This document shows, one piece after another, positions 45,068 to 57,299 of a stretch of DNA of 64,000 nucleotides (position 1 is its first letter; every line of letters begins with the position of its first letter). Made by a program: the position numbers and the translations under genes. The notes under the pieces were generated by a model. The model had not been told where the DNA came from and ran no database searches. It worked only from the letters and a program-made list of their open reading frames with translations. This DNA is from Hygrocybe punicea (taxonomy: Eukaryota; Basidiomycota; Agaricomycetes; Agaricales; Hygrophoraceae), in contig OY744470.1 of the NCBI GenBank assembly GCA_963556145.1, positions 2,356,001-2,420,000 on the forward strand, given 5' to 3'.

Positions 45068-48000
45068 TTGAAAAAAGATGGGCCAGCTCTGAGCTTACCA
45101 AAGGACATCCCCCTGCTTGGGCCTCGTTTTATTCCCCCTTCTTATCTGCATGTTCAAAAGTGTCAATCAATGCCTGTAATCGTGCCACAGACTGCATACC
45201 AGAAGCCACTAAATGTCATTCACCCTTTTTACTACAACTTTCTCAACAAATGTCCCCAATGTGACTCTGTGAATGTGCAGTGGGATGGATGGACAACAAC
45301 TGGTCATCGTACAGTCCATGGTGTACAGGAGGAGGAGACAGCGCTGGGTTACCAGCTAGTCTGCAAAGCCTGTGAAGGTTTGTATTCTCATGCCAAAACA
45401 GTCATTGGTGGTGAGGGCGGTGATGAGGGAAGCTTCTGTTTTGCGACAACAAACCCCACATTCTGGAAGAAGTGGGAACACTGGGCAATCCCACGTCAGT
45501 AAACTATTCTCAACAATTGAGTATGAAACTCATCTTGTATAGGTGGGATTCCATACTTCTTCCGACGATGTGCAATGACATGGGAGCTGTTCAACCTTGT
45601 CATTGAGCTTCATCCATCCTCAACATCAATGGGAGTAGCAGAGAACATCAAGCATACATTATTGTGTATTTGGTTGTGAGCATGCTAAAATGTGTCATAG
45701 AACTCCATCTGCTTGAGTACAAACAGAGAATGCCAAAAATCGGCGTGTCTCTCCCTTCAAGGTCATTCCATTGACTTCATTCTCTGATCCTTATGCCACC
45801 GAAGGTTATGCCGATGCATCTATCATGGACAATCTAATCACAGATGTGTTTCTGGAATTTACTGAACGAACACGACAAGCAGAATCAGAGAAATACCTCC
45901 AAACACTCACAGGTAGATGAATGGAATGAAGACTGCGACAGGGTGCTAATATTGTCATTTTAGGAAAGTGCTTGTCCCTTGACAACACATTCCGAGTCGC
46001 AAAGAAAGCCACTGTCATAGATAACCAGAAACTGCGGGTAAAAGTCATGAAAGGTGGAGTACTAAATATTATTAATGAGATTAGTCAGATACTTGCCTGG
46101 GTATGTCCTGAATTTCCTTCAGTCTACGAAATTCCTGAAAAAAACTACTTCAGCGTTTCTGTCAGACAGCCTCCCTTGGCGAGATGACCCAGATACTTGA
46201 TGGTTATGCTCGATGCTGTGAAATACTTAACATTTCACTACCAGAAATGACAGTGGTCGACAACTGTTGCCAGTCCCAAAATATCATCCAAAAATCCTTT
46301 CCCAAAACACATGTTGTGCTTGATGTATATCACTTCCTTATGAGGTGTGTTATCAGCAAAGCTCAGCATTCATGGAGCTACTGTGTCTTGCACACACAGT
46401 AGCCTCGTGAATACACCACAAAGAATAAATAAATAAAAACACTCACATGATCCTATAGGTACCTGATTGTGATCATTAATGGGGTTAAGAATCCACATCG
46501 AGCTGCTGTCGCAAAGGACATCACCGACTCGATACTGAAGACACGAGCAGCAAAGGGTGTCAGTGCTGTGTACTGGAGCCGAGAAGAGCAGATAACACAA
46601 CTCACAAATGTGTTCGAGAAGTGGTCAAGGCAGGGTAATGTCTGGTCAGCAGCCACATCAAAGGTGAGTGCGTCATGTGGGCCAATCAGGGTATCTTTGA
46701 GCTAATAATTAGTAGGCACATGCTGAGCAAATTCGGCTTGTGCAGAAGGGTTGCCTAGCAAGGACAAATCAGGAAATCTTGTCAGACAGAAGTCGCATTG
46801 AAGGTTCCCATAAAGGGTGGAATTCAGTCCAACGGTCATTTGCAAGTGGTGTCGAGGCCTTCACGGCACTTGCACATGATTTTGTACTGCGCCGGAACAT
46901 CTGTATAGGGTTTACACAGGATAAACCCACCTCATTTGCATTGTCGATGCATGGCTCACACCATGTGAATTTGATCAATGATGTCGCCACCCAATGGAAT
47001 GCGCTAGTTGCTCAACAAAACCAGGCCAGCCTCATATTGCTTCCAGTGCTGCAAGACGTAACCAGTCAGGAAATGTTTGGTCTGGTTAAGTCACGAGAAA
47101 TAGAAACATTTGGGGGACTGCATGATGCAAAGGGCAAAGAAAATATTGAAGAAATTTTCATTGACTCACCTTGGAATGATGATTTGGACATTGACAGGGT
47201 CCTCAGTGAACTCAACATTGATCCCACCCTCCGACACTTGCCAGAGGCTGCTTCTTCTCACTCAAATTTGGGGTGTGCCGCCAGCGCGATGTCCTCAGAG
47301 GTCAGTACAATGTCATGAGGCAAAGAGGTACGTATCTGTACTATTGGTGGCAGGAATACCTTGACTGTGGCTTCACAAGACTCTGGTCGAAGGCACATTG
47401 GTGGTGTGTGATGGGTTGGACAATCGTGGTGGAGGAGAATGCCAGATCATCATGTCAACTGTACAGCAACCTTTAACTGGCAATCACGTTCAGGTAAACG
47501 CACTTTCTGAATATGGGTTATCTAAACACAAATATTAATAAATAAATTACTCTAGTGCGACAAAGATGACCGTGACATCGTATGCGTAGCCCCAAGTACC
47601 TTAGGCTCAAAACGCAAGCTCAACCAACAGCTGATGACAAGCATGGTCCCCAGAGATCCCATTGTGAAGAAGCCTTGCTTGCAAAATGGAATGGAGGTAA
47701 TAACAACCATTGAGTGTCAATTGATATTCTGACACATCTCACCGCCCTAGATCTCACAAACGCCTGCGACTTCAACAAGACCACTTAATACATTCTTCAA
47801 ATCCCATTGCCCTGCTGGGCCACAACAGACTGCCCCAACCCCAGTCACCTTGTCCCCTGCACTGCGTACCAATCAGTCACTTGCCCGACTCACCACTCCC
47901 CTTGAGCTTCCAGACTCCTCTAAACTCACTCGATCACAAAGTCTATTTTCCCTCACCACTAATACCGACATTCAATCATTATAAATTAAGGAAGATGGCA

Positions 48001-48880
48001 AATTCTACCTGTTCATGGATATGCATGCTGAAAATCAATGGGCGTCATTCAATATGACATCACGTAAATGGGTTGCAGCTACTCACAAGTACAACTTATG
48101 GCTTGAAGCGTTAAGCCAAACACAGAATCGCCCCATGATCAAGAAAAATCCTCAAGCACTGGTAGATTTACTTGGGGAGATCGAGCCAAAGATATCCGAG
48201 CGGATTATCAAAAACCATTTCACCTGTGAGTCGACTCTGCTGTTGATTGGTAGATATTTAAATTACTTGGCTTTAGCGCGAAAAAACACCGAAACCTTTT
48301 GGAAAAAACATTGTAGTGCTGTACCTCTGGTAAAGGCCGTCATAAAGGCCGAACAGCCCAATATTGGCACATCAGGCAGGGCGGTATGCAAATTCTATTC
48401 ATATCACCGATATTTTAATGAACATCTGTCTGATAATAGCGTAAAGCGGCCACTTGCTCACAATGCCACACTATCATGTATCCTGGCCCAAATGGTTCCC
48501 CAGAAAACCATAAAAAGGGCTATTGTTCGGATGGCGTCAAGCAAGTCATGAAACTCGATACTGTACCAGATTGGCCTCAACCTCAAGGGATTTTTCAGTC
48601 TGGCACCACCTTCAATCCGCTACAATTCTTGGCCACCGTCCAGGAAATGTATGAAAAGGTGGTGATTGAGAAAGGTAATGGGGACAACCTTGCCATGGAA
48701 TATGAGGCTTTCAGCAAACTTCTACAAGAACGCACAATCGTGGACGCTGACGGCCATGTTCTGTTCAAACTGTTTGAGTTGGAGATCCCCTTTTCAACAC
48801 CATCGGAACTGATTGTTGCGTCTCATTACTTATGTCTCGATTGTCTTCGTGATGACAGGCCAAATTTGCCATTGATTTAA
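45068..48880 (+). CDS. Large DDE transposase-like gene with cysteine clusters
   Basis: A multi-exon plus-strand gene of a family I recall as widespread in mushroom genomes, transposase-like but not KDZ. An N-terminal cluster has paired cysteines (KCPQCDS, LVCKACEG) with VQWDGWTTTGHR and FCFATTNPTFW. Next come DVFLEFTERTRQ and SLDNTFRVAKKATV (Asp 45981-45983), then VVDNCCQSQ (Asp 46259-46261), LDVYHFLMR and NPHRAAVAKDI. These are followed by GCLARTNQE, then IEGSHKGWNSVQR (Glu 46800-46802) and DFVLRRNI. The spacing fits a D-D-E catalytic triad. A C-terminal part (48015-48880) has MDMHAENQWASFNMTSRKW, ALVDLLGEIEPKI, FWKKHC and a second possible zinc site (GPNGSPENHKKGYCSDG). Introns are short and most frames join, but the stretch 47319-48000 is unclear and may be broken. 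Confidence 0.65.
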
Positions 48881-49424
48881 CAGTTCACTTAACAGTTCAC
48901 ATTCATTTGCCCAGTTCACACCTTGTTTAGTTGCTATTCAATTACTCTTTGACCTCCAATTTGTTTTCATTTTTACATCTGCTTGCGCGAACGTTTAAGG
49001 TCACGTGGAACCCATTGCGTCTCACGTGCGACCGAATTGGTCTGCATTCGGTCTTTAGGCGGATTTTGGATAACCCTACAATGTCATGGCGGAGTTGCCT
49101 GTTTGTCACTTCCCAAAGTGGTTGAGGCAAGCTGCAACAACAGAATGAAAGTCGTCTACCACTGTTTGTTCCCCATTTACAACGTCTACAGCCATCAAAT
49201 TCAAATGGCGATAGATACCCAGTCAAATGTACAGCAAGGCGAGCACCTCGATCTGCATATTCACCGTCAAACTTGTAGGTTGTAGGAGAGCGAACGTCAG
49301 AGTGATCATCCGCCGCAGTTGCCCTGTGCGCAACAGTTCTTTTTGTCGTATTGGTGCTCGTAACTTTGTTAAACTCAGGTTTCTCCGACAAAATCATCAC
49401 CCTTCATGATCAGGCGGAATACCG

Positions 49425-50250
49425 TTCATATCCCGATCGATTTCCGTTCTGGAATCAAGTACGTCGCACATCATGGGGTCTACAACGCACCTACCTAAAG
49501 AGCTGTGGTATGGGGATGCCCTCAACTACTTGCGCCTGGTCCCTGGCCGGGGATCGTTAGCCGCAGATATTTGGGGGTTTCGAGCCGATCTTCCGGTGTA
49601 TGGTGTGGACTTGGAGATCGCTGGCGATGGTTATAGCGTCACAGATCACAAGGTTTTTGTACTCGAGGAGGGGGAGGAAGACGACAAGGAGCTTGCACAT
49701 CTACCCGTTATCCCCCCTGATCCTACTCGGCACTTCGTCAAGAAACCGTCCTACAGATCCGAGCTGCATAACCAAAGGATCTCCATATGTGGTGCAACTT
49801 CTTGGGAGGACCCAGGCTGGAGAACTTGTTTTCGACAAATTTCCTTCGGATCTTTTCGTTTTCAGCTTGCTCAATCCTCGGATGGTGACCATCGCCACTG
49901 TCAAGCGATTCTTGCTTCATCTAATAGACGCCGTCACCGACATTCACTCCCGCGGCATCATCCACAGAGATCTTGTTCTTCGGAATCTCCTATACTCAGG
50001 AGATATATCAAGGCCGGTTTTTATTGCTGATATTGAGGTTCTGGCGTTTGTGCAGCTCCTGAAGTTCGTGATCAGAAGAATTTCAGCCCTGCGAGCGACA
50101 TGTAATGCCATATCCACGTGTTTAATGCAGTTCGTCTTTACAATCAATCCCCGGCACCCATTTGTCGGGTATGACATACCCGCACCTTTCGATACCGTTT
50201 ACAAAGCGCTCAAGAGGAGATCCGTAAGCGACCCACTTTGACTGAACTCA
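49425..50250 (+). pseudogene. Degenerate fungal protein kinase
   Basis: The plus strand reads ELWYGDALNYLRLVPGRG, YGVDLEIAGDGY, FVLEEGEEDD, YRSELHNQ, VVQLLGRTQ and LVFDKFPSDLFVF. It then reads the catalytic loop IHRDLVLRNLLYSGD, followed by VFIADIE and NPRHPFVGYD. HRD and the following Asn are present. The usual DFG is replaced by DIE, which fits a lineage-specific family I recall with DLE here. Reading moves between frames near 49730, 49830 and 50060, and one extra base around 50103 (ATGTAATGCC) breaks an otherwise good frame, so it is probably a pseudogene. Only part of the kinase N-lobe is recognisable. Nothing supportable lies in 48881-49424. Confidence 0.6.
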
Positions 50251-50746
50251 GACGCTTTGTGGAAGGGATCTGACATAGTCACTGGCTCGGTTCGTGATGC
50301 ATTATTACTGACTATGTTGATGCGTAATCGCACATAGTAATCTTTAACATCAGAACCCTTTGAGGATGGTACAGCGGTACATATTTCAAAGCACCTATTC
50401 AACTTCGGTTCTTGAGATCACCATTTCCCGCATCCTGTAGCATGACAGATATATCCAATACAGGTCAGGGGTGATCAGTTGGGGATGTTCCACTTTGGTG
50501 GGTCCTCTCACGTCCTCGTCTTCCGCGCCGACGAACATTGCGTTCTTTAACGGGTATGATAAACCTAGTGGTCATGTTAAGGTCAGGGCTGCGATCGCCA
50601 GTGTTGTTGAACACGACTGCCAGGGACATGCCGAATTCAAGTTCTCGATCCGTGCGAAAAGAACGAGATACCTGAGTTGGTGCTTGAGCGACACCGCTAT
50701 TGAGGAAACTGTAATACGTCAGATTGCGGGTGTCAAGTGGAAAATC
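50251..50746. other. Spacer with no recognisable gene
   Basis: Between the kinase remnant and the stop of the MFS gene I see only short open frames with no recognisable features. Confidence 0.4.
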
Positions 50747-52936
50747 TCAGTTAATATCATTGGTCGAGTAATCAATATCTTCAGTCCACGCTCTCATGCG
50801 GTCACCGTACCGAATCGTGTACCACAGGATGCTAGAGTTGAAGAGAAAAACAAAACTTATGAGTTCAAACAACGGCACGGGAGTGATAATCCAACTCATA
50901 CACAAAACTAAGCCATGCAAGTAAGGCTGAGATTGCATTCGTTGCTGCGACTCCGAGAAGATTGATTGAAGGAAGGATTCCAGCAATGGCAGCCGAGAGA
51001 AAGACAGCGCGAAATGCACTACAAAATATTTTTATCTTAACTATGATGAGGTGTTCCAGATGCCAATCTGATTGTGGCACATACTTGTAAACGGCTGTGG
51101 CCTCCGCACTCCGAGATTGCATGATGTCGACAATGTAAGCAGCGGCAGGACTCAGGACGATGTCAACCTATCAAAGAATCAATGTTTCGTACTAAGCATA
51201 AAAAACAAGAATCATGACGTGCCCCAATACCGTTCACAAAGAGGCAAACTAGATTCAAAGCAAGCCCGACGTTTGAGTCAACAAACTGGGTGAGCAGGCC
51301 AGATATAAGGACCGAGAAAGGGGCCAAGGTCAATGCTCCCCAAAGAGGAGCTCTTAGTCTATCTTCAGGGACCCACTGCCCGCCCCGCCGTTTCCGCCAT
51401 TTTATGATGATTTGATCAGATATCCGTCCAGCGAGGGGAGCTCCAACTTTCCAGTATATTGCAGTTCAGATAAATATTCGAAATAAAAACACGGTTACTC
51501 ACTGAGGTTTCCGAGACCAGCTGGTAGAAAACATGCTCCAATCAGTGCCTCATTGGTGATATGGTATCGTTCACCCTTGTTAGAGGTGAGTGCATGGAAA
51601 CATCCACAACGAACTGCTTTCTCACAATGGTGTATGCAAGTGGGATGAGAAGTACTATGGACACTTGGGCGTTAGAAACCCTGCAGAAGTACCCTGCTCG
51701 AAATGAGACTCACCGTAATCCGTCAGTAACACAAATGTGGCAGCAAGCGACTGTCCGGATTGCTAAATGTTTCGGATGGTACGGTAAGAATTATGCACTC
51801 ACCACTGCCATCAGGTTCGGACTGCGAAGCAGATACAGACTTTGAAAAGGATTTATCCACACCCATTTCAAAGGTTTCCGTTGCCCGTTTGGCGTATCCA
51901 TAGATGTGTCTATCCCATTCGTGTTGGGATGACTCGTTTCTGGCAGAAGGAGTATGACAAGTATAAAGGCCGAGAGGCCCTGCCACAACAGAGCATATTG
52001 CATGTACCGCCATGAAAAGTAATGCGTAGCAACACCTGCCACAAAATTCACTTCTATATAACGAAGAAATTTCGGTTAACAATTGACAAAAGAGCGTACC
52101 TCCTACAAAAGGTGCCAACGCAGGGCCTACGAGGGTAGCCTATGGTGAGAGAGATTCCATGTAAGGGTGCGGGTCGAATATTAAATAATGGATGACAGAC
52201 GGACAGCGAAAAAAATCCCCATTGCAGTTCCCCTCTCCTCCAGCTTGTAGATATCTCCAACAATCGCCACACCTACAGACAGCCCCGCAGAGGAACCAAA
52301 GGCTTGCAAAAATCGGGATACCATAACTTGCGGGACATCCCGTGAAAGCGCGACACCTAGGGATCCAAGGCAGAAGAGGGGCAATCCAGAAACGTAGATA
52401 GGTCTTCGGCCGTCTAATCGGATACAGACCCCTCCTCTTTGAGTGCGAATCAAGATGAGATAGAAAAGATGTCCCACAGACAGAAACTGGAATAGGCAGC
52501 GAACACCACACTCCCGAAAGCTGTACCAAATATCGAAATACTGACAGCCAAACTGGGAATAATATAGCCAGTGGTAGCGTTGACATCGAGAGCTCGAGCT
52601 AGATAAGTTTACCTGATGACCGAACCAGTTGATTCGAGATCTTGTGCTATCTGAGGGATCGACGGAACGAACGAACCAGATGCAAAGACTAGCGTTGTGA
52701 AATTCGCGAAACATACATTAGCACCAGCCACTTGCCAGCAAGGCGTCGAGAAAAGGAATTTTCATACGTGGAATAAGACCTGTCCAGGAAACAATGGCCA
52801 ATATTGTTCTTTTGTTTCGATTGGAAAATCGAAGATAGATTTCGTCATGTTTGCTTTGCGAGTCTGCCGACGAACGCAGGAGAGGAGTTCCTTCAAAAGA
52901 CATGTTGGACTGGTCAGAGCGGCTATCATCTTGCAC
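50747..52936 (-). CDS. MFS transporter (DHA1-type, drug/proton antiporter-like)
   Basis: A plasma- or vacuolar-membrane transporter of the major facilitator superfamily. On the minus strand: a polar N-terminus (SFEGTPLLRSSADSQ), TM1 (KRTILAIVSWTGLIP), then SGSFVPSIPQIAQDL, AVSIFGTA, the motif-A loop GRRPIYVSGLPLFCLGSLGVAL, RFLQAFGSSAGLSVG with AIVGDIYKLEERGTAMG, and ATLVGPALAPFVGG. Further on are a hydrophobic pair with WRYMQYALLWQG and LLLPETSHP, a central loop, and C-terminal helices (AAIAGILPSINLLGVAATN, WIITPVPLFELISF). It ends in a polar tail (GDRMRAWTEDIDYSTNDIN). Several short introns are needed. Motif order is complete, so I regard this copy as intact. The substrate cannot be told. 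The gene is repeated at 59479-61656. Confidence 0.82.
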
Positions 52937-53236
52937 GACCCGTCATCAAGTTATCAAGATAAACACGACTTGCAGGATGAAATCGACTGTTATAGGAATA
53001 TTTGCTATAATAGGTAAAACTTGAAGCACTTTTACACATACGTGTGATCATCGGCCCTGCTGAGGACGTAAACAACACTGCTAAATCACTGGAAAACAGG
53101 GAGGCGGCCGATCATGATGACTTCATCCAGCGCGTGAGTTGGAAAACATTAAACATTGATAATCGTTTACAACAGACCAGACCCTCATCGACGAGGCTAG
53201 TATCGATCGAGAAGCACTCTGTCCTTCGCAGGATTC

Positions 53237-55610
53237 TCAGTTGGGAACGAAACAAGGTCTTCGTAAAATCTTCAGCATGAAGGAAAGGGCGAGGAAGAAA
53301 TAGAGAAACCACACACCGATTGGGGAGGTGAAGTTGTGCACCATAGGGTTCAAATTCGACGACCTCAAGTTATGTCGAGACAGATTCTGATCCGTCAACC
53401 CACGAATTCCACCCATCTCAACATCAGCGCCGCGCCTCCGATTAGGTCTCATCGGTGCAGAACGGGCATGTGGAGGTTCGAACTCTGCGGTCTCAGTCAA
53501 CCTCTGTGGGTTCACAAGTATGTCTTCGTCCCCAACGTCGTGGCCATTGTCGCTGAAGTTAACCTTCACAGGCGACGAAGTGAGGAGGTACGTTCCGCCG
53601 CCAGTGCCGGTGAAGGATTGTGTGACGTTGGTGTCGGCTATGCTAACGGTTCTTTGTCTGTTGGCGGATGCTGTTTTTCGTCGCTCACGGGCGTTGTCCC
53701 TTGCAGCGATTTCGCCTTCAATGGAGCGAGGGAAAAATATCTGAGTGACCACTTGCATGAGACGGCATCAATGATGATGAAGGCGGTGATGTTGCGTACC
53801 ACCAATGTGATACCCGACGAAATACATATTCCGACTGCCGCCACCGTCGCTAGGATGTCTAAATTCGACCAAATTCAGCATTACGTGAACTCCGCAACCT
53901 TTTAAAGGCTTACCAGTCCAAAACATACTCTCGTTGACGTGAGGGTGTGGTTGGACGCCATCGATACCCAGGAGCAGGAACGGAATCACCATCAAGAAGC
54001 GGAAAACAATGCGGATATTCTATTCAGGTTGTGTTAGTCTTGCAAAGGGTGATGCTCTTTTGGTCAATGACCCACGTTCAACTCCGCAAATTTTGTCAGG
54101 CGCACCACAGTTGCTGTATCGACACCTTCTCGTCTCTTCAAAGGGGAACTATTAATAAACAAGGACAATCGAACAATACGAATTAAATTGTACCAGATTA
54201 TCCAAGAATGAGGGGAAAGTCCATCTAATAGAACAATGAGATGTTCGGTGCAAGTGAAGACGAGAGAAAATGACTTACAAAACTGGTGTGAACCACAGTG
54301 TTAATGAAAGGCTGCCAAGGCTCCCAGCAAGGAATGTATACGCTTCACACTAACGAAGTTTGTTAACAATCGTGCGAAACAGGCGGAAAACAGACATACC
54401 AGAATAAGGTCTTTTCGCGTAAATATCGTCACCAGGGGCATGTATACAACAGCGACGACGGAGCCAACGGCCCAAGCCTTGAAATATAAGCTCCGGAACC
54501 AGTCTTGTTGAGCGGAGTTGGCGTTGATCAAGAAAAGCCAAAAACAGAGTTCTGTCAAAGGCGAAGCCGTTTCAGATAATTGCGAGATGGGTATACAACA
54601 TGTGGATTATATATGTAGTCACCTTCCAAATGTGTGACCCTGGCAAATTTTCTGTCAGTACTACTAAGATTCCACGAGGTGATAATTGCCGCACATCTCA
54701 AGACTCCATGCAACCGAGAAGATGAGCATCAGAGGGAAGATTGCAGCCCGAGAGACGGAATCCCAATTAGCGTGTGGGGTTGGAACCACTGGTTGAAAAT
54801 AAGAGCGTGAAGGAATGCTGAGCAACAACGGACCATGAAACTCACCACCTAAAGGCGTGTCCATAAAACCGTTCTGGTACTTGATGATGGTGAATCCAAT
54901 GGAATATGTCATTACTAGCGGCACCGCTAACAAGTATGAATACTATGACGAAAAGATCATAAGTTCGCGATCCCACAAGTGTGAAGCAAGGATTGGCGTC
55001 TCACTGTCATGACACGCTTGAACGCTCCCGAGCTGGGTCCGTTATTCCATCTGCGTTTCATGTCCACATGATTAACGTCTAGGTTCACCGACTACTGAGA
55101 CACTTACTTTACACATTTGAATCTGTCAAAAGACCACAAGTGAAAAAGGAGGAATATTCCTAGCTGAGGAGAAGAACACCAGGGTTGTCTAACAAGAGGT
55201 TACGAACCCTATTCAGAAGACACATACCAGTGAAGTTAGGACAGCCCAAACCAAAAAACTCGCGGGCGATGTATGCGACATTGAAAGGAACAAAGTGTGA
55301 ATGCTCGAGCCGGCGAGAACGAGGGCCGGAAGTATTAAATGGTGTGTTTATTCGACTTGCTACGTATATGAAGGCTCGGTAATATTAGACCGCGGTTCGT
55401 TTTGATGGTGATGGACCCTTACCTGAGGAGTGGGCGGAGCACATGGAAACACCAGCTGGTGATACAACCAGCCTCGGAAAAGCGGCAACATTATTTCTCC
55501 AACGGCGACGGAAAGATGTATGGCCAGCTGCGTGGTTGTCTGACATAGCAGCTGAGCCAGAATTGAAAAGGCTTTCCTTGTACGCCGTAGTGGGCATAGC
55601 ATGAGATTGT
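53237..55610 (-). CDS. Conserved basidiomycete multi-pass membrane protein
   Basis: Uncharacterised, but of a family I recall in many mushroom genomes. Minus-strand blocks in order: LSVAVGEIMLPLFRGWLYH, VAYIAREFFGLGCPNFTG, MTYSIGFTIIKYQNGF, SRAAIFPLMLIFSVAWSLE, ELCFWLFLINANSAQQDWF, RSLYFKAWAVGSVVAVVYM, PLVTIFTRKDLI, then IPFLLLGIDGVQPHPHVNES and FWTGKPL. Next comes a helix with SSGITLVV and QIFFPRSIEGEIAARDNARE, and a long polar tail. I count at least seven likely membrane helices. Introns are numerous and the first exon is uncertain. A short head-to-head space separates it from the ankyrin gene. It is repeated at 61957-64000. Confidence 0.68.
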
Positions 55611-55684
55611 GAGATCACAGTCGGCATAGCCGAGAGAATTATTATTGATATTATGTAAAAACCCCATTTGCTCAAAAACGCCGA

Positions 55685-56311
55685 ATGTCTGTCCAAGTCG
55701 CTGCGTTGCCCTCCGACAACGACAACGAAGAGCTGCTGCTCTCTTGCCGATATGGCGACCTCGGTGATGTTAAGCAGTTCGTGGACACGTTTGGCCCAGC
55801 CCCTCTTTCAGTCGTACGAGATGACAACGGAAACTCCATCCTTCACATGGTCGCTGGGAACGGGCAAAATGGTGAGCTCCCCCCAACGGAACCTGGCCCA
55901 CGAAGCAGTTGAAAGATGCACTACACAGAAGTCCTGGATTACATACTACCCATCATCTCTCCTACGCTGCTTTCCGCACGGAACAACTCCGGCTCAACGG
56001 CTCTCCATTGGGCTGTGTTAAACTCACACCTTTTGGTCATCCAGAAGCTTGTTCAGTTCTCTGCGAGTTCCGGAATTGATTTAATCGACATCAAGAATGC
56101 GGCAGGGAGGTCATCCTTGGGCGAAGCTGAATTGGTCGGTTGGGAAGCGGGCGCAAAGTGGCTCGCGCAAATGATGGGGTTGGACCAACGTCACGGTGAA
56201 GGTACCATGGAGGAGGCGGAAGAGACCGTTGACATGGATTCTTCCCAAGACATCCAAGTTGAGATCGAGGACGCAGATGGACGCGTGGCCAAAATGTCAC
56301 TTGAGGGATGA
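55685..56311 (+). CDS. Ankyrin-repeat protein (Yar1-like)
   Basis: Exons 55685-55871 and 55929-56311 join across a 57-nt intron to 189 residues. Three ankyrin repeats are visible (ELLLSCRYGDLGDVKQFVD, NSILHMVAGNGQN with VLDYILPII, and GSTALHWAVLNSHLLVIQKL), then NAAGRSSLGEAELVGWEAGA and an acidic tail. Small ankyrin proteins of this shape resemble yeast Yar1, a chaperone of ribosomal protein Rps3, but ankyrin repeats alone do not prove that role. The start is the first ATG, and it is divergent from the membrane-protein gene. No defect is seen. Confidence 0.75.
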
Positions 56312-57290
56312 ACACCCATCGCAACCGTGAGTTCCATTCCATATCACCATGTACAGATGGTGCGGGTGCCCGCTCGCAATATCAAACTCCTTGGAAGCCC
56401 TAAATCCGCACGGGAGCGCAGGTATCTCAACTCACCAGTTTACCCTGGTAGCATGATACTTATATCAATCAAATTCACCGTTTTCACCTGCGTGATACTT
56501 ATGTGGGCACTCATGTCCACATTATACCAGGATAAGTCGTCGACTGCTGTTTTTAGACTACTTTCTGAAGCGAGGACTTTGTCGAGAGGACGCACGTAAC
56601 CAATTGTCGGTTTGCTCCACGGTACCTCCTGATTTCATTCCGACCACAAAACGATGGTTTTTAAAATCCTTCGATTCTTGGTATCGCCTACTTGCTGGCA
56701 TCGTATATAATCGCGCTACCTGGCATGAAATAAGAAGTATTCCAGGACCTGGAATATGAAGTACTACTTGCACTGTCTTTCCGTAGAAATTTGTGGGATA
56801 TACATCATTTTATTAGAGTCGAAAACTCTGGCATGACGCCTACCTCCGAGACAACTCTATAGTACTAGCAAACGCAGTACTCTAGCAGGATCATTCAGAA
56901 CGACGATCAGGACACGGCAAGCTATGAGCCACGGTGTTCCGTAGGATCCTCAGACAAAAGGAAGTTTGTAACGCACGCAAACCCCTCTAAGCCCCAAGGG
57001 CCTTTCCTTTCCTTACATCCACGGACGTCTAGACTGCATCGGAAACCTCACTGCCTCAATCGAGGCACTGGCCGTACCCAGCATCGCCCACTAGGTTCAA
57101 GTTCGACCTCCCAAGATTCGGATTACCTCTCAACTTCCTCCCTCGGGTCGCTCACTCAAGGGATCTATATATCGATGGAAAATATACAACTGTGCACTAT
57201 CCGGCAACGGGAGATGGTCGTGATCTATTCCCAAATGTATTAAACAACACGGACTTTGAAGGGGGCAACGTATCGTAAGAACTCAAGTAT
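56312..57290. other. Spacer with no recognisable gene
   Basis: Short frames only. A CTCGG/CGAGGC-rich stretch at 56840-57170 may be the promoter side of the next gene or decayed sequence. Confidence 0.4.
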
Positions 57291-57299
57291 CCTCTCCTG

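Noticed and set aside
48942..49400. 152-codon minus-strand frame before the kinase
   Set aside because: No recognisable feature, and its plus strand could be 5' sequence of the kinase gene. I cannot support it as a gene.
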